Notes: generated from the letters alone by a model not told the origin. A stretch of 64,000 bases of DNA from Kushneria marisflavi (GCF_002157205.1 NZ_CP021358.1:2170001-2234000); one strand, 5' to 3'. Shown: positions 44,379 to 55,246, counted from the first letter of the stretch. Numbers and translations: made by a program.

Positions 44379-46592
44379 ATGACAAGGGAGCAGGATTTCG
44401 GATGGTGGTCGGTACAGCGCTTCGCCGCAGGGATCGCCATAGGCAGTGCGGTCGCTGCCGGGGCGGCAACGGCGGCCGAGCAGGAGGGCAATCTTGAGAC
44501 CATTACGGTCACCAGTACTGCCATCGAAACCGCCGGTAATCTGCCCCCGCCGGCCTATGCCGGTGGTCAGGTGGCACAGGGCGGGCGACTCGGCATTCTG
44601 GGTGAACAGGATGCCATGAACTCGCCGTTCAACGTGATCAGCTACACCGATGAGCTGATCGAGAACCAGCAGGCCGAGACCATCGGTGACGTGCTGCAAA
44701 ACGATGCCTCGGTCGCGGTCGGTACGGGGTTTGGCAACTATGCCGAATCCTTCAAGATTCGCGGCTTCAATCTTTACAACGACGACATGTCGTTTGGCGG
44801 TCTCTACGGCGTACTGCCGCGTCAGATCGTTGCCAGCGACTTTGCCAGTCGCGTAGAGCTTTTCAAGGGTGCCAGTGCCTTTGCCAACGGTGTCCCGGCC
44901 GGTGGTACCGGTGTGGGTGGGTCAGTCAATATCGAGCCCAAACGCGCCACCGATACGCCCATCAACCGACTGTCGACCGGCTATACCAGCGATGGCTATA
45001 TCGACTCCGGTGTGGATATCGGGCGCCGATTTGGTGAGGCCAACGAGTTCGGTGCTCGGCTGGTGCTCAAGCGCGGGCGCGGTGATACCGCCGTCAATGA
45101 CGCCGAGCGTGAAAACACCTTGGCCCTGCTGGGACTGGATTATGACGGCGGAGACAATCGTCTCTCGTTCGATCTGGGCCATCAGAAAACCGTGATCGAC
45201 GGCGATCGGCTCAATCTGAATCTGGGCAGCTATACCGGCAACTCGGTGCCCGATGTACCGGACGCTGATGCCAACTATGTACCGGGCTGGAATCGTTCGA
45301 GCCTTGAAACCACCTTCGCCATGGTGCGCGGCGAGCATGACTTCAACGATGACTGGACCGGCTACGCGGCGCTGGGCGGTAATCGGACCCATGAAAGAAC
45401 CCTGTCCGGCAGCGTCAGCCTGGCCGATGAAGAGGGCAACGGCACCGTTTCCCAGCTGGACACGGCCTATCAGTCGGAATCGCTGGCCAGCCAGACCGGG
45501 CTGCGCGGAAAGCTCGACACCGGGCCGGTCTCGCATCAGCTCAACCTGGGCTACTCCAGCGTCTATTCGCGCAAGGATGTCGCCTATGAGGGCAATTTCG
45601 CGGGTACCGCGACCAATCTTTACGATCCTGCTGACATAGCGCTTCTGGACTCGCCGTTTGTGAGCGGTAATCTGAGTGATCCCAACACCACCGGCCGGGT
45701 CTATAACAATGGTGTTTCGCTCTCCGATACGCTGGGTTTTATCGATGACCGATTGCTGCTGACGCTGGGCGCGCGCTATCAGGAAATCGAGGTCAATAAT
45801 TACAGTGGTGACGGTTCAAGCCAGCCCGGCTTTTCCGAGTCGCGTGTGACGCCGGTCTACGGCCTGCTCTACAAGGCGACCGACAATATTTCGCTGTATG
45901 CCAACCACATTGAAGCGCTACAGCAGGGCGACACGGCGCCGACAAGTATCGGAAATGATCCGGTGACCAATGCAGGCCAGATTCTGGGGATTGTCCGTTC
46001 CAAACAGGATGAGGTCGGCGCAAAGTTTGATTACGGCAATCTCGGCGGCGGTATCGCGCTGTTCCAGATCGAGCAGCCTCAGGTCAGCATCGAAACCAGC
46101 GCCGATGGCACTCGAACGGCTGGCTATAACGGCGAGCAGCGCAATCGCGGACTCGAGACCAGTCTTTACGGCGAACCTCTGGAGGGCGTGCGTCTGCTGG
46201 CCAGTGCGACCTGGATGGACCCCGAGCTGCGCGATACCACCGACAGCGCCAACGATGGCAATGATGCGCCGGGTGTGGCGGGCTATCGCTACGTGCTGGG
46301 CGGCGAGTGGGATCTGCCTGATGTACAGAATCTGACCGCGACCGGACGCGTGATCCGTAACGGTTCGCAGTACGTGGACGAGGCCAATCATCTGAAGGTG
46401 GACCCATGGACGCGACTCGATCTGGGGCTTCGCTATACCATGCCGTTCAACGAAGGCAGCCTGATCTGGCGCGCCGATGTCGAAAACGTTACCGATGAAG
46501 CGTACTGGGCGTCAGCGGCCACAACAGGATCGCAGACGCTGCTACAGGGTGAACCTCGTACCTTCAAGCTCTCGGCGACGCTGGATTTTTAA
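44379..46592 (+). CDS. TonB-dependent siderophore receptor
   Basis: Outer-membrane receptor of 737 residues. A long signal peptide (hydrophobic to about residue 33, 'GAATAAE') is followed by a TonB box 'ETITVTST', a plug domain (about 60-190, with 'NVISYTDELIENQQAETIGDVLQ' and 'RVELFKGASAFANG') and a 22-strand barrel ending 'KLSATLDF'. This layout is that of the ferrichrome/pyoverdine-type TIGR01783 receptors. The ATG at 44379 is preceded by AGGGC. A Fur-like site upstream supports induction by iron starvation. No siderophore biosynthesis or ABC uptake genes are adjacent, so a xenosiderophore is plausible. Confidence 0.93.
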   Translation: MTREQDFGWWSVQRFAAGIAIGSAVAAGAATAAEQEGNLETITVTSTAIETAGNLPPPAYAGGQVAQGGRLGILGEQDAMNSPFNVISYTDELIENQQAETIGDVLQNDASVAVGTGFGNYAESFKIRGFNLYNDDMSFGGLYGVLPRQIVASDFASRVELFKGASAFANGVPAGGTGVGGSVNIEPKRATDTPINRLSTGYTSDGYIDSGVDIGRRFGEANEFGARLVLKRGRGDTAVNDAERENTLALLGLDYDGGDNRLSFDLGHQKTVIDGDRLNLNLGSYTGNSVPDVPDADANYVPGWNRSSLETTFAMVRGEHDFNDDWTGYAALGGNRTHERTLSGSVSLADEEGNGTVSQLDTAYQSESLASQTGLRGKLDTGPVSHQLNLGYSSVYSRKDVAYEGNFAGTATNLYDPADIALLDSPFVSGNLSDPNTTGRVYNNGVSLSDTLGFIDDRLLLTLGARYQEIEVNNYSGDGSSQPGFSESRVTPVYGLLYKATDNISLYANHIEALQQGDTAPTSIGNDPVTNAGQILGIVRSKQDEVGAKFDYGNLGGGIALFQIEQPQVSIETSADGTRTAGYNGEQRNRGLETSLYGEPLEGVRLLASATWMDPELRDTTDSANDGNDAPGVAGYRYVLGGEWDLPDVQNLTATGRVIRNGSQYVDEANHLKVDPWTRLDLGLRYTMPFNEGSLIWRADVENVTDEAYWASAATTGSQTLLQGEPRTFKLSATLDF

Positions 46593-46620
46593 CCGCCCTT
46601 ACGGTCGCATTACTTCTCTC

Positions 46621-46646
46621 CGTCGGCCCTTTGGGGCCGGCGTTGT
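46621..46646 (+). terminator. Hairpin after the TonB-dependent receptor gene
   Basis: Stem CGTCGGCCC/GGGCCGGCG (one G-U pair) with loop TTTG, 29 bp after the stop; followed by TTGTCATGTT, a poor U-run. Confidence 0.5.
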
Positions 46647-46780
46647 CATGTTCTGACATGCGCTCCCAACCTGCCTGCCCCGGGCGATAATGTCGTCTCC
46701 ATTGCCTTTCTGTTATGTTCGCGCTGTTATGGGACATCCGATATGTTCCGATCTCCTGCCACCTGTGGATGCCAGCGCCC

Positions 46781-49003
46781 ATGCTCGATCGCCTGACCCA
46801 TTCACTGCGCCGTCTCTGGGCGCTGGATGCCTTTGCCTACAGTCTGCGCGTGTTCATGGCGCTGACCGGTGTCATGCTCTGGAGCGCGCTGTCTGGCCAT
46901 ATCGGACAGATGATTCCGCTGTTTCTGGGCGTGATTGCCAGCGCCCTGGCCGAGACCGATGACAGCTGGCAGGGGCGACTAAGGGCGCTGCTGGTGACGC
47001 TGGTCTGTTTTGCCATCGCCTCGCTTGCCGTGGAACTGACCTTTGCTCATCCGTGGCTGTTCGGGGTCGGACTGGGACTGGCGACCTTTTTGATGATCAT
47101 GCTTGGCGCCATTGGTCAGCGCTACGCCACCATCACGACGGCGACGCTGATCCTGTCGGTCTACACCATGATCAATATCGAGCAGCGCGGTGGCGTGACG
47201 GTGGAAAATCTGTGGCACGGGCCGCTGCTGCTGGTCGCGGGCGCCGCCTGGTACGGGGTGCTGTCGATTGTCTGGCAGGCGCTTTTTACCCACCAGCCGG
47301 TGCGCCAGAGCCTGGCGGCGCTGATGACGGAGCTGGGAGAGTATCTCGCCATCAAGGCGTCGCTGTTCGAGCCGCTGCGCGGGGTGGATCGCAGCGCTCG
47401 TCGGCTGGCACTGGCGCGTCAGAATGGCCGGGTGGTCAGCGCGCTCAACGAGGCCAAGGAGATGATCTTTTCGCGGCTTCAGGGGCAACAAAACAGTGCG
47501 CGCATCGACCGCTATCTGCGTCTTTATCTGATCGCTCAGGACATTCACGAGCGCGCAAGTTCCACCCACTACGACTATTCGGCACTGGCCGAACACTTCT
47601 TTCACAGCGACGTGCTGTTTCGCTGTCAGCGGCTTTTATATCAACAGGGCCAGTCCTGTCAGGCGCTGGGCAGAGCGCTGCTGCTACGTCAGTCGTTTGA
47701 TCATGGGGAAAGCGAGCAGGCACTGTTTGACCTGCGCGCGTCCATTGAGTATCTCAAGCAGCATCCGCCTGGAGGCGATGCCCGTCAGAACCATCGTCTG
47801 CTGCGCTCGCTGACGTCACTGGCGATCAATCTGGGCGAGCTGGAGCGCCAGCTCACTCGCGCCGATAATCCAGAGCTTGCCCTTGATGAGCATGATCGCA
47901 ATCTGCTGGACCGTTCGCCGAGCGGCTTTCGCGATGGCTGGCAGCGACTGCGCGGGCATCTGCGGACCTCATCTCCCATCTTTCGCCATGCCCTGCGTCT
48001 TTCCTCGGCGCTGGTGGCGGGCTATCTGCTGCTGCGCCTGATCCACCCGACCCAGGGTTACTGGATCCTCCTGACCACCCTGTTTGTCTGTCGGCCAAGC
48101 TTTGGCGCCACCCACCGCTTCCTGCGCCAGCGCATCACCGGCACCGTGCTGGGGCTTTTGGCCGGCTGGGCGCTGATCACGCTCTTTCCCTGGGACGCCG
48201 CGCAGGCCCTGATTGCGGTGCTGGCCGGGGTGCTCTTTTTCGCCACCCGCATCCGTCACTACATGATCGCCACGGCGGCCATCACGCTGATGGTGCTGGC
48301 CTGCTTCAACCAGGTCGGCGACGGGTTTGATCTGATCTGGCCGCGCCTGTTCGATACGTTGCTCGGCGCCGGGCTGGCGGCGCTGGCGGTGCTTTTGATC
48401 CTGCCAGACTGGCAGGGTCGGCGGCTCAATCGGGAGGCGGCGTCAGTGATCACGGCCAGTGAGGCCTATTTTCGCGAGATCGTGCGTCAGTATCAAAGCG
48501 GCAAGCGCGATGATCTGGCCTATCGGCTGGCCAGGCGCAACGCCCACAACGCCGATGCCGCGCTTTCAACTCGCTTGGCCAGCGTCATGCAGGAGCCGGG
48601 ACAGTATCGCCATGATGCCGATGAAGGCTATCGGCTGCTGGTGATTACCCACAGCATTCTTGGCCATCTCTCGGCGCTGGGCGCCCATCGGCGTGGCGTC
48701 AGTGAGCGGCTGGATGTTCAGGAGCTGGAAGGGGTGTTCGAGGCCATCAGCGGCTATCTCTCGACCATTGCCCGTGCGCTGTCCCGGCGTCAGGGCGTCG
48801 GGGCGCTGTCACCGCCGCCCGAGTCGATGGTGGCCTTTCTCGAGCAGTTGCCGGAAGAGGTCGAGGACGCCCGCCGGCTGGTGCATTCGCAGCTGGCCAT
48901 GATCTGTCACCAGATGATCCCACTGGCAGAAGTGGCCGGTCGGCTGCTGGATCAGCAGGGGCAGCGCCGGCGTCTGATCAGTTCGGGACGCGCGACGACG
49001 TAG
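46781..49003 (+). CDS. yccS: YccS/YhfK-family inner-membrane protein (FUSC domain)
   Basis: Putative transporter of the aromatic acid exporter/FUSC superfamily, 740 residues. Two bundles of membrane segments (about 15-170 and 395-515) are each followed by a soluble helical region, the layout of E. coli YccS. Typical text is '[30 protein letters not shown]' at the start and '[19 protein letters not shown]' in the second bundle. The start at 46781 is chosen because it matches the YccS N-terminus (ML..L); upstream in-frame starts at 46715 and 46769 lack ribosome sites, and 46781 itself has only a weak one. The C-terminus overlaps the convergent GGDEF-EAL gene by 26 bp. Confidence 0.9.
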   Translation: MLDRLTHSLRRLWALDAFAYSLRVFMALTGVMLWSALSGHIGQMIPLFLGVIASALAETDDSWQGRLRALLVTLVCFAIASLAVELTFAHPWLFGVGLGLATFLMIMLGAIGQRYATITTATLILSVYTMINIEQRGGVTVENLWHGPLLLVAGAAWYGVLSIVWQALFTHQPVRQSLAALMTELGEYLAIKASLFEPLRGVDRSARRLALARQNGRVVSALNEAKEMIFSRLQGQQNSARIDRYLRLYLIAQDIHERASSTHYDYSALAEHFFHSDVLFRCQRLLYQQGQSCQALGRALLLRQSFDHGESEQALFDLRASIEYLKQHPPGGDARQNHRLLRSLTSLAINLGELERQLTRADNPELALDEHDRNLLDRSPSGFRDGWQRLRGHLRTSSPIFRHALRLSSALVAGYLLLRLIHPTQGYWILLTTLFVCRPSFGATHRFLRQRITGTVLGLLAGWALITLFPWDAAQALIAVLAGVLFFATRIRHYMIATAAITLMVLACFNQVGDGFDLIWPRLFDTLLGAGLAALAVLLILPDWQGRRLNREAASVITASEAYFREIVRQYQSGKRDDLAYRLARRNAHNADAALSTRLASVMQEPGQYRHDADEGYRLLVITHSILGHLSALGAHRRGVSERLDVQELEGVFEAISGYLSTIARALSRRQGVGALSPPPESMVAFLEQLPEEVEDARRLVHSQLAMICHQMIPLAEVAGRLLDQQGQRRRLISSGRATT

Positions 49004-51173
49004 ACTCGAGAGCGTTTGTTGGCCCGCAAACAATGTCGGCAGCCGGCCCGGGGCGGCCGAGCAGAAAGCCCTGAAGATGAGAGCAGCCTTCCTGCTGAAG
49101 CAGGGCCATCTGCTCGGGGCGCTCAACGCCTTCGGCGGTGACTTCCATCTCGAGGCTTTTACCCATGCCGGTGACGGCGCGCACGATGGCCAGCGCCTCG
49201 CGGCTGTCGCACATCTCGCGGATGAAGCTCTGATCGATCTTGAGCCGGTCAAACGGAAAGGAGCGCAGATAGTGCAGCGACGAATAGCCGGTGCCAAAGT
49301 CGTCGAGTACGATGCGAACCCCCAGCTGCTTGAGCTGATGCAGGATGTCGATGTTGTGCTGACTGGCATCCAGCAGAATCGATTCGGTGATCTCAAGTTC
49401 CAGTCTGGAAGGGGTGATGCCCGTGATCGCCAGGGCTCTGGTGACTTCGTCGACCAGCGCCTGGCGGCGGAACTGGGCCGGCGACAGGTTGACCGAGATG
49501 CGCTGCTCATCCGGCCAGTGACAGGCCTCGTGGCAGGCCTCAACCAGCGCCCAGGCACCGATCTCCAGAATCAGGCCGCTGTTTTCGGCAATCGGGATGA
49601 ATTCCAGCGGTGACACAATGCCCCGAACCGGATGGCGCCAGCGCATCAGTGCTTCAAAACCGGTGGTGCGGACGCCGCTGATGTCATAAATGGGCTGATA
49701 GAGCAAAAAAAGCTCTTGTTGCGCCAGCGCATTGCGCAGGTCGTTTTCCAGATCAAGGCGCTCGCGTGCCAGCTCGGCCAGTTCAGGGCGAAAGGTTTCG
49801 TAGCGGCCCTTGCCCTGGCGCTTGGCCTCATAAAGGGCCAGATCTGCGCAGCGCATCAGCTGCTCGAAGCTGTCGATATCGTTGGAGGCCCGTACGCCGC
49901 CCAGGCTGATACCGGTCTGAACCCGGTGCTCGCTGAGTTGAAACGGAGCGCGTGCACTGATCGCCAGAGTGTGTGCCAGCTGGGACAGCGCGTTGTCGTC
50001 ATGAGCCTCGGGCACAAGCAGGGCGAATTCATCGCCGCCGATGCGGGCCAGGGTCTCACCATGATGCAGATGCTGATGGAGTCGAGCGGACAGCTGGCAC
50101 AGCAGATCATCGCCGACCTGATGGCCCAGCACATCGTTAATGTTCTTGAAGTTGTCCAGATCCAGCAGCAGCATGCCCACTCGCCCAATATCGGGTTCGA
50201 AATTCTCCAGCAGCGCCCGGGCGCGCTCGCCGAACAGCAGCCGGTTGGGCAGGTTGGTCAGGGCATCGTGGTGCGCCATATGGCGGATGGTGGCCTGAGC
50301 GGTGTACTCCTCGGTAATGTCATCGACCAGGTAGAGCCGCTGCCCGGTGGCATGGCCGTTGTCCATGATGTCCAGTATCAGGCATTTCAGCCGACAGGTG
50401 CCCTCCGGCGTTTCCATCTTGAATCTGAAATGGCCGGCGGCCCTGTTGTCCTCACGAGGCCGTTCGCCACGAATGCGCGTCAAAAGCGCATCGGTCGATA
50501 TGTGCGTCAGCAGTGTTTCGGGGCCGGTCCGATGTTGTTGAATGCTGTGGTTGCACAGCAGAAGACGGCTATCGCTCTGGTCCTCGACCATGACCCGCGT
50601 TGGAATGTTGTGAATGACGGTATTCAAAAAGGCGTAGAGACCGCTCAGCTCACGTGATTGCCGCTCGGCGTCGTCACGCGCCTTGAGCACCTGCTGCTGC
50701 TGCGCCCGTTTTTCCGTGACATCGCGGGTGATCTTGGCAAAGCCGATCAGCTGGCCGTTGTCATACATGGCATCGATGACCACGCTGGCCCAGAACACGC
50801 TGCCATCCTTGCGAAGGCGCCAGCCTTCCGCTTCGTGTCGGCCGTTCTGACGCGCGGCGGCCAGCCCCTGCATGGGCAGGCCGGAGCTGCGCTCTTCCGG
50901 CGTGTAGAAGCAGCTGAAATTCTGACCCAGGATCTCCTCGGCGCAGTACCCCTTGAAGTATCGGGCACCTTCATTCCAGCTCAGGATGGTGCCTTCAGGG
51001 TCAAGCATGTAGATCGCGTAGTCGGTAATGTTCTGTACCAACTGACGGTAAAGCGCATCACTGTCCATTGTGATGGCGCTGGTGGGCGCTCGCTGTTCGG
51101 CCATGATGATATCTGGATTGAAGAGGAAGAAGTCGGCGTCTGTCGCTGTGACGACAGGGCAGACAGACGTCAT
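48978..51173 (-). CDS. PAS-GGDEF-EAL cyclic-di-GMP signalling protein
   Basis: Cytoplasmic 731-residue protein with no membrane segments. A PAS domain (about 40-155, '[21 protein letters not shown]', '[10 protein letters not shown]') and a second, diverged PAS-like region (about 175-290) precede a GGDEF domain with an intact active site GGDEF at 379-383 and an EAL domain with EAL at 507-509, '[10 protein letters not shown]' and 'AEGVE' all kept. Both diguanylate cyclase and phosphodiesterase activities are thus possible. No RxxD inhibitory site precedes GGDEF. The start is uncertain: ATG at 51173, 51104 or 51068, none with a strong ribosome site. Confidence 0.92.
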   Translation of the reverse strand: MTSVCPVVTATDADFFLFNPDIIMAEQRAPTSAITMDSDALYRQLVQNITDYAIYMLDPEGTILSWNEGARYFKGYCAEEILGQNFSCFYTPEERSSGLPMQGLAAARQNGRHEAEGWRLRKDGSVFWASVVIDAMYDNGQLIGFAKITRDVTEKRAQQQQVLKARDDAERQSRELSGLYAFLNTVIHNIPTRVMVEDQSDSRLLLCNHSIQQHRTGPETLLTHISTDALLTRIRGERPREDNRAAGHFRFKMETPEGTCRLKCLILDIMDNGHATGQRLYLVDDITEEYTAQATIRHMAHHDALTNLPNRLLFGERARALLENFEPDIGRVGMLLLDLDNFKNINDVLGHQVGDDLLCQLSARLHQHLHHGETLARIGGDEFALLVPEAHDDNALSQLAHTLAISARAPFQLSEHRVQTGISLGGVRASNDIDSFEQLMRCADLALYEAKRQGKGRYETFRPELAELARERLDLENDLRNALAQQELFLLYQPIYDISGVRTTGFEALMRWRHPVRGIVSPLEFIPIAENSGLILEIGAWALVEACHEACHWPDEQRISVNLSPAQFRRQALVDEVTRALAITGITPSRLELEITESILLDASQHNIDILHQLKQLGVRIVLDDFGTGYSSLHYLRSFPFDRLKIDQSFIREMCDSREALAIVRAVTGMGKSLEMEVTAEGVERPEQMALLQQEGCSHLQGFLLGRPGPAADIVCGPTNALESTSSRVPN

Positions 51174-51215
51174 CAAAAGTGATCCAGATTATGTAACAGG
51201 GAGATCTGATTAAAG

Positions 51216-51250
51216 CCGCAATTAAGGCCTTTTTTAAGCCTCAACTGCGG
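51216..51250 (-). terminator. Imperfect hairpin after the M20 amidohydrolase gene
   Basis: Thirteen-position stem (CCGCAATTAAGGC with GCCTCAACTGCGG, 11 pairs, two A-C mismatches) around a 9-nt A/T loop, just past the amidohydrolase stop on the minus strand. Only a short U-rich stretch follows (CTTTAATC), so it is a moderate candidate. Confidence 0.45.
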
Positions 51251-51276
51251 CGATAGGAGCCTGAGACGAGAGATGG

Positions 51277-52431
51277 CTACCCCAGCAGATGCCTTGTCAG
51301 CGCCTGCCACCAGGCCACACCAATCGGGGCAAGGTCATCGTTGAAGTCATAACCTGGATTGTGCAGGGCGGCGCTGTCACCATTGCCCATCCAGATGTAG
51401 GCGCCCGGGCACTGCTCAAGCATGAAGGCAAAGTCTTCCGAGGCCATGCAGGGCGGTAGATCGTAATGAACCTTTTGAATTTCCGGCATCCCTTCCAGCA
51501 CTTCGCCACAGCGCCTGGCCTGCTCGGCGTCGTTGATGGTGGCCGGATAGCGTGACTGATAGTCGAGCTCGGCACTTATACCGTGAAAATCGGCGCCGGC
51601 CTGAATGGCCTCGCGAAAGCGCTTTTCAAGGTGTTCGCGAAGAGCCGGGTCGAAACAGCGCAGGGTGCCGCGCAGCTCGACCGTACCCGGCATGACATTG
51701 AAGGCATCACCGCCGTGAAACTGGGTCACACTCAGCACCGCCGGCTGATGCGCCGGTCGCTCACGACTGATGAGCCCCTGAAGACGGGTAACGAGCTCGC
51801 AACCTGCCAGAATGAGGTCATCACCCATGTGCGGCATGGCAGCGTGACAGCCCCGTCCGGACAGTCGCAGCGTGAAGACATCAAAGGCGGCCATTGATGG
51901 GCCGCTGTGGACGGCCGCCTCGCCGACCGGCATGCCCGGCCAGTTATGCAGGCCGTAGACAGCGTCCATCGGAAAAAGCTCAAACAGCCCCTGCTCGATC
52001 ATGACCCGGGCGCCGCCTTCATTTTCCTCGGCGGGCTGAAAGATGACGTGCACGCGGCCGGCAAAGTCGGGATTGCGCGCCAGCGCCCAGGCCGCGCCCA
52101 GCAGCATGGTAGTGTGTCCATCATGGCCGCAGGCATGCATGCGACCGGCAATAGTGGACGCCCACTCAAGCTCGGTGGCCTCCTCGATGGCGAGCGCGTC
52201 GATATCGGCGCGCAGGCCGATGGTACGCCCCGGGCCACGCGCGCCCTCGATCGTGCCGACAACGCCGGTGCCGGCCAGCCCGGTATGAACCTCGATGCCG
52301 GCCTCACGCAGCAGCTCGGCGATGCGCGCGCTGGTGCGCTGCTCTTCAAAGGCGATTTCGGGATGGCGATGAAAATCGTGGCGCCACTGGCGAAGCTGCT
52401 CGGCGCTGGGGTAGGACTCGAAGGCGGTCAT
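51277..52431 (-). CDS. M20-family amidohydrolase (hippurate hydrolase/IAA-amino acid hydrolase-like)
   Basis: Metal-dependent amidohydrolase of 384 residues, cleaving N-acyl amino acids. The M20D features are 'FHRHPEIAFEE', the metal-binding 'HACGHDGHTTMLLGAA' (Cys, His), the 'PAEENEGGARVMIEQG' glutamates and 'GLHNWPGMPVG'; a late 'ASEDFAFML' completes the site. Relatives act on hippurate, N-acetyl amino acids or auxin conjugates; the substrate is not decided by sequence. The ATG at 52431 has AGGA upstream. It stands alone, separated from the capA gene by a strong terminator. Confidence 0.92.
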   Translation of the reverse strand: MTAFESYPSAEQLRQWRHDFHRHPEIAFEEQRTSARIAELLREAGIEVHTGLAGTGVVGTIEGARGPGRTIGLRADIDALAIEEATELEWASTIAGRMHACGHDGHTTMLLGAAWALARNPDFAGRVHVIFQPAEENEGGARVMIEQGLFELFPMDAVYGLHNWPGMPVGEAAVHSGPSMAAFDVFTLRLSGRGCHAAMPHMGDDLILAGCELVTRLQGLISRERPAHQPAVLSVTQFHGGDAFNVMPGTVELRGTLRCFDPALREHLEKRFREAIQAGADFHGISAELDYQSRYPATINDAEQARRCGEVLEGMPEIQKVHYDLPPCMASEDFAFMLEQCPGAYIWMGNGDSAALHNPGYDFNDDLAPIGVAWWQALTRHLLG

Positions 52432-52565
52432 GAGGGGTCCTGATCAAAAGTGTTGTTGTCCAGGGGAAGATTCCCGGACAAAAACCTTATGCCGATCGCG
52501 CTTGGGTGTCGATGCGTTCGGCCGCATCATCAGGCAGAAGTGGTGATAAAAGCACGCATGTCATC

Positions 52566-52605
52566 AAAAAGGCCCCCGGGTAGCGTGCTGTCCGGGGGCC
52601 TTTTT
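52566..52605. terminator. Bidirectional intrinsic terminator between capA and the amidohydrolase gene
   Basis: Nine-pair perfect stem GGCCCCCGG/CCGGGGGCC with a 12-nt loop, flanked by five A on the left and five T on the right, so it can terminate on both strands. It lies 20 bp beyond the stop of the minus-strand capA-like gene. Confidence 0.9.
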
Positions 52606-52624
52606 GTGCCGGTGACGTCACGTA

Positions 52625-53758
52625 CTACGAGCGTTTTGCCTTCAGCTCGGTCGCGCGTCGGGCGGCGTAATAGTAGGTCTCGTTTTTCATCAGGTGCATG
52701 CCCAGCACCGGTTTGTTCAGGTGGCTACGCTTGCCCAGAAGCGTTGCCGCTACTTCCTTCAGGCTGCCCTTGAGCGTGCCGTCACAAGGTACGCCCATGA
52801 GGCTGCGGATCTGATTGGGCTGGATGTATTTTTGATAGATGGCGGTGCTCATCTCGTCGTAGCGCTGCTGATAGCCTTCCTGCAGCAGGCTGTCGAGCCG
52901 CGCCAGATCAGTGCGATCATTCTCCGGCGAGAGACACACCACATCGTTTTCGGTGTGATGAAAGACCGGCGTGAAACGCACCGGAGCGCCCTTTTCAAAG
53001 CCGAGTTTGACGGCATAGGAATAGTTCTTCTTCGCCGCCGGATTGGGCCGGTTGCTGAAGTAGAAGTTGCCCAGACTGTAGAAGATCAGCGCGCCGTGAT
53101 AGGCCTCATGCCCCTGCGGGACGTGAGGATGCGCGCCCACGACGACATCGGCCCCCAGATCGCACAGGTGCTGATAGCGCAGGCGCCACTCCTTTTGTGG
53201 AATATCGTAATACTCGAGACCTGCGTGAGCGAAGACGATGACAAAGTCACACTCGCGCTTGAGCTCGATCACCATTCGGTCGATGGCCGGGTGGTTGAGC
53301 CAGGCATAGCCTGCCTGGTCGGCATCGGCGTTGTGATCGAGCACGCCGAACTGCGCCTCGCAGGCGTTGATCATGCCGATGCGCACGCCCTGAATGTCGC
53401 GAATCAGCGGCATGTAGGCCTGCTCGACGTTCATGCCGGCGCCGATCATGTCGACATCAAGACGCTCGCCCTCGCGCAGGGTAGCCTCAAGGGCCTCGTC
53501 ACCGAAATCCATGATGTGATTGTTGGCCAGCAGCATCATGTCAAAGCCATGCTCCTTGAGCACCGACATGATCTCGGCCTGCTGGTTGATATGCGGCCCG
53601 TCCTTGGGCTGTTCGCGACCAACACCACGAACCGGGGCTTCGAAGTTGCAGACGGCGTAATCGCAGCCGGCGATGGTCGCGCTCATGGCGTCATCACAGA
53701 CCGGGCCACCGCTGTACTGGCGATTGACCACATCCCCACAGACAAACATTTCAATCAT
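52625..53758 (-). CDS. CapA-family poly-gamma-glutamate/capsule synthesis-like protein
   Basis: PGA_cap metallophosphatase-fold protein of 377 residues. Family motifs are 'CGDVVNR' at the start, 'CNFEAPV', 'LLANNHIMDFG', 'FAHAGLEYY' and 'VVGAHPHVPQG', which together form the calcineurin-like metal site. There is no N-terminal membrane anchor, unlike Bacillus CapA, so it is probably cytoplasmic and may be an enzyme acting on a surface polymer. The ATG at 53758 has CGGAAAC upstream. It follows the flippase gene by 36 bp on the same strand, suggesting a shared role in exporting or modifying a surface glycan. Confidence 0.88.
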   Translation of the reverse strand: MIEMFVCGDVVNRQYSGGPVCDDAMSATIAGCDYAVCNFEAPVRGVGREQPKDGPHINQQAEIMSVLKEHGFDMMLLANNHIMDFGDEALEATLREGERLDVDMIGAGMNVEQAYMPLIRDIQGVRIGMINACEAQFGVLDHNADADQAGYAWLNHPAIDRMVIELKRECDFVIVFAHAGLEYYDIPQKEWRLRYQHLCDLGADVVVGAHPHVPQGHEAYHGALIFYSLGNFYFSNRPNPAAKKNYSYAVKLGFEKGAPVRFTPVFHHTENDVVCLSPENDRTDLARLDSLLQEGYQQRYDEMSTAIYQKYIQPNQIRSLMGVPCDGTLKGSLKEVAATLLGKRSHLNKPVLGMHLMKNETYYYAARRATELKAKRS

Positions 53759-53794
53759 GGTATCGGTTTCCGAAGTATCAACAGGGCCGGCTGA

Positions 53795-55081
53795 TCAGCC
53801 GGCCTGCGCAGGAGCGGGTCTGGCGCCCATGAAGGCGGTCATCTGAAGTTTCAGAACACGACCCCGGCGGTAGAAAAGATTGAGCACCACAGCGGACAGG
53901 ATCTCGGCAATCAGCGTCGACAGGGCCGCCCCGACCAGCCCGAAGTGAGGAATGAGCAGGTAGTTCAGGACGATATTGAGGGCGCTGACGAACAGCATCT
54001 TCTTGAGCAGGAAGCTGTAGCCGCCCATCACGGTAATGACGTTGAAGGCCGAGGTGCCCAGTACGGAAAAGACCGACGAGATGACCGTAATGCCCAGTAC
54101 GGATGCCGCCGGGCCATACTCATCGCCATAGAGCAGGTCGATCAGCTCGACCCGGAAAATCCCCATGAGTGTGGCCGGAATCACCGCCACCACGAAGACA
54201 GCCAGAAACAGCCGGCGAATGCGATGCTCGAACAGCGCTGGATTGCTGCCGCGTGCGGCCTGGTTGATGCCTACCATCCAGGAGGTCATCAGGGCCATGG
54301 GAAACATCATCCAGCCCTGAGAAAGGGTCAATGCTGCGCTGTACCAGCCCACGTGTGTTTCGTCGAGCATGCTGCCCAGCATGATCTGGTCGGTACGGGT
54401 ATAGAGGGCGATCGACAGGCTCGAAATCGCCAGCGGAATGCCGACCTGCACGATATGACGCGAATGGCGTCGGCTGCGGGTCTTGAAGGTATGTGCAATC
54501 TCGCGGGTCTTGCGGCGGAACAGGTGCTGCTTGATGAAGTACGACACTGCCCACTGAATGATGTTGGCGGCCGCAAAGAAACCGACCGTGGCACCGAGCT
54601 TGATAAAGGCAAACTTCAGCGCTACTCCGACACCGAGGGCAATGTTTTGCGCCACGGTATTGAACTTGGAATCCAGCGACGAGTTGAAAAAGACGCTGTA
54701 GACCTCGTTGGTGGTAAAGAAACTGCCCCAGATGATGATGGAAAACACCGCCATCTGTTTGGGGGTGTCGAAATAAAACCAGGCACCGATGGTCAACAGC
54801 GTGCAGATAATGACGAAATTGATCGCGCGCACCCGGGTCGAGGCGGCCATGAGCAGCAGCCCGCTATGCCGGTTGCGGGCCAGCCGGTTGAAGACCACGT
54901 TGTCACCGCCCATTTTCACCATGGGCGTGATCAGGGCCACGATCGCCAGGGCCAGGCTGATCAGGCCGAACTCGCTGGGGCCCAGATAGCGGGCGACATA
55001 AACCGTGATGAAAATGCCGGCCAACGCCAACATGACCTTTTCGCCAAGAATCCAGGCGGTATTGATGAGTGCCTTGTTCAT
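53795..55081 (-). CDS. Wzx-like oligosaccharide flippase
   Basis: MOP-superfamily polysaccharide biosynthesis protein of 428 residues with twelve to fourteen hydrophobic segments. The N-terminus 'KVMLALAGIFITVYVARYLGPSEFGLISLA' is the classical Wzx/RfbX pattern, and 'SVLGTSAFNVI' lies in the second half. It should flip lipid-linked repeat units across the inner membrane. The ATG at 55081 lacks a clear ribosome site. No glycosyltransferase, polymerase or Wzc/Wza genes are adjacent; only the CapA-like gene follows, so this is a minimal or displaced glycan locus. Confidence 0.9.
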   Translation of the reverse strand: MNKALINTAWILGEKVMLALAGIFITVYVARYLGPSEFGLISLALAIVALITPMVKMGGDNVVFNRLARNRHSGLLLMAASTRVRAINFVIICTLLTIGAWFYFDTPKQMAVFSIIIWGSFFTTNEVYSVFFNSSLDSKFNTVAQNIALGVGVALKFAFIKLGATVGFFAAANIIQWAVSYFIKQHLFRRKTREIAHTFKTRSRRHSRHIVQVGIPLAISSLSIALYTRTDQIMLGSMLDETHVGWYSAALTLSQGWMMFPMALMTSWMVGINQAARGSNPALFEHRIRRLFLAVFVVAVIPATLMGIFRVELIDLLYGDEYGPAASVLGITVISSVFSVLGTSAFNVITVMGGYSFLLKKMLFVSALNIVLNYLLIPHFGLVGAALSTLIAEILSAVVLNLFYRRGRVLKLQMTAFMGARPAPAQAG

Positions 55082-55246
55082 GAAGCTGCTTTTTCAGGGG
55101 GAGACGCCGAAGGAGGGCTGATCGGCAAGGGATGCCGATCATGCCACCAGAAACGGTTACCGTGTGTGCAGAGTTGTGCGGTGTCTCGAATTGTATCAGG
55201 CCGCAACCTCAGGTCATGACAGGAAAATCCGTTCACACGCCTGACA

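Noticed and set aside
49632..50657. 341-codon plus-strand frame opposite the GGDEF-EAL gene
   Set aside because: Antisense shadow; no start signals and no recognisable domain.
53945..55219. 424-codon plus-strand frame opposite the flippase gene
   Set aside because: Antisense shadow with charged, repetitive composition and no membrane segments; the flippase has clear family motifs.
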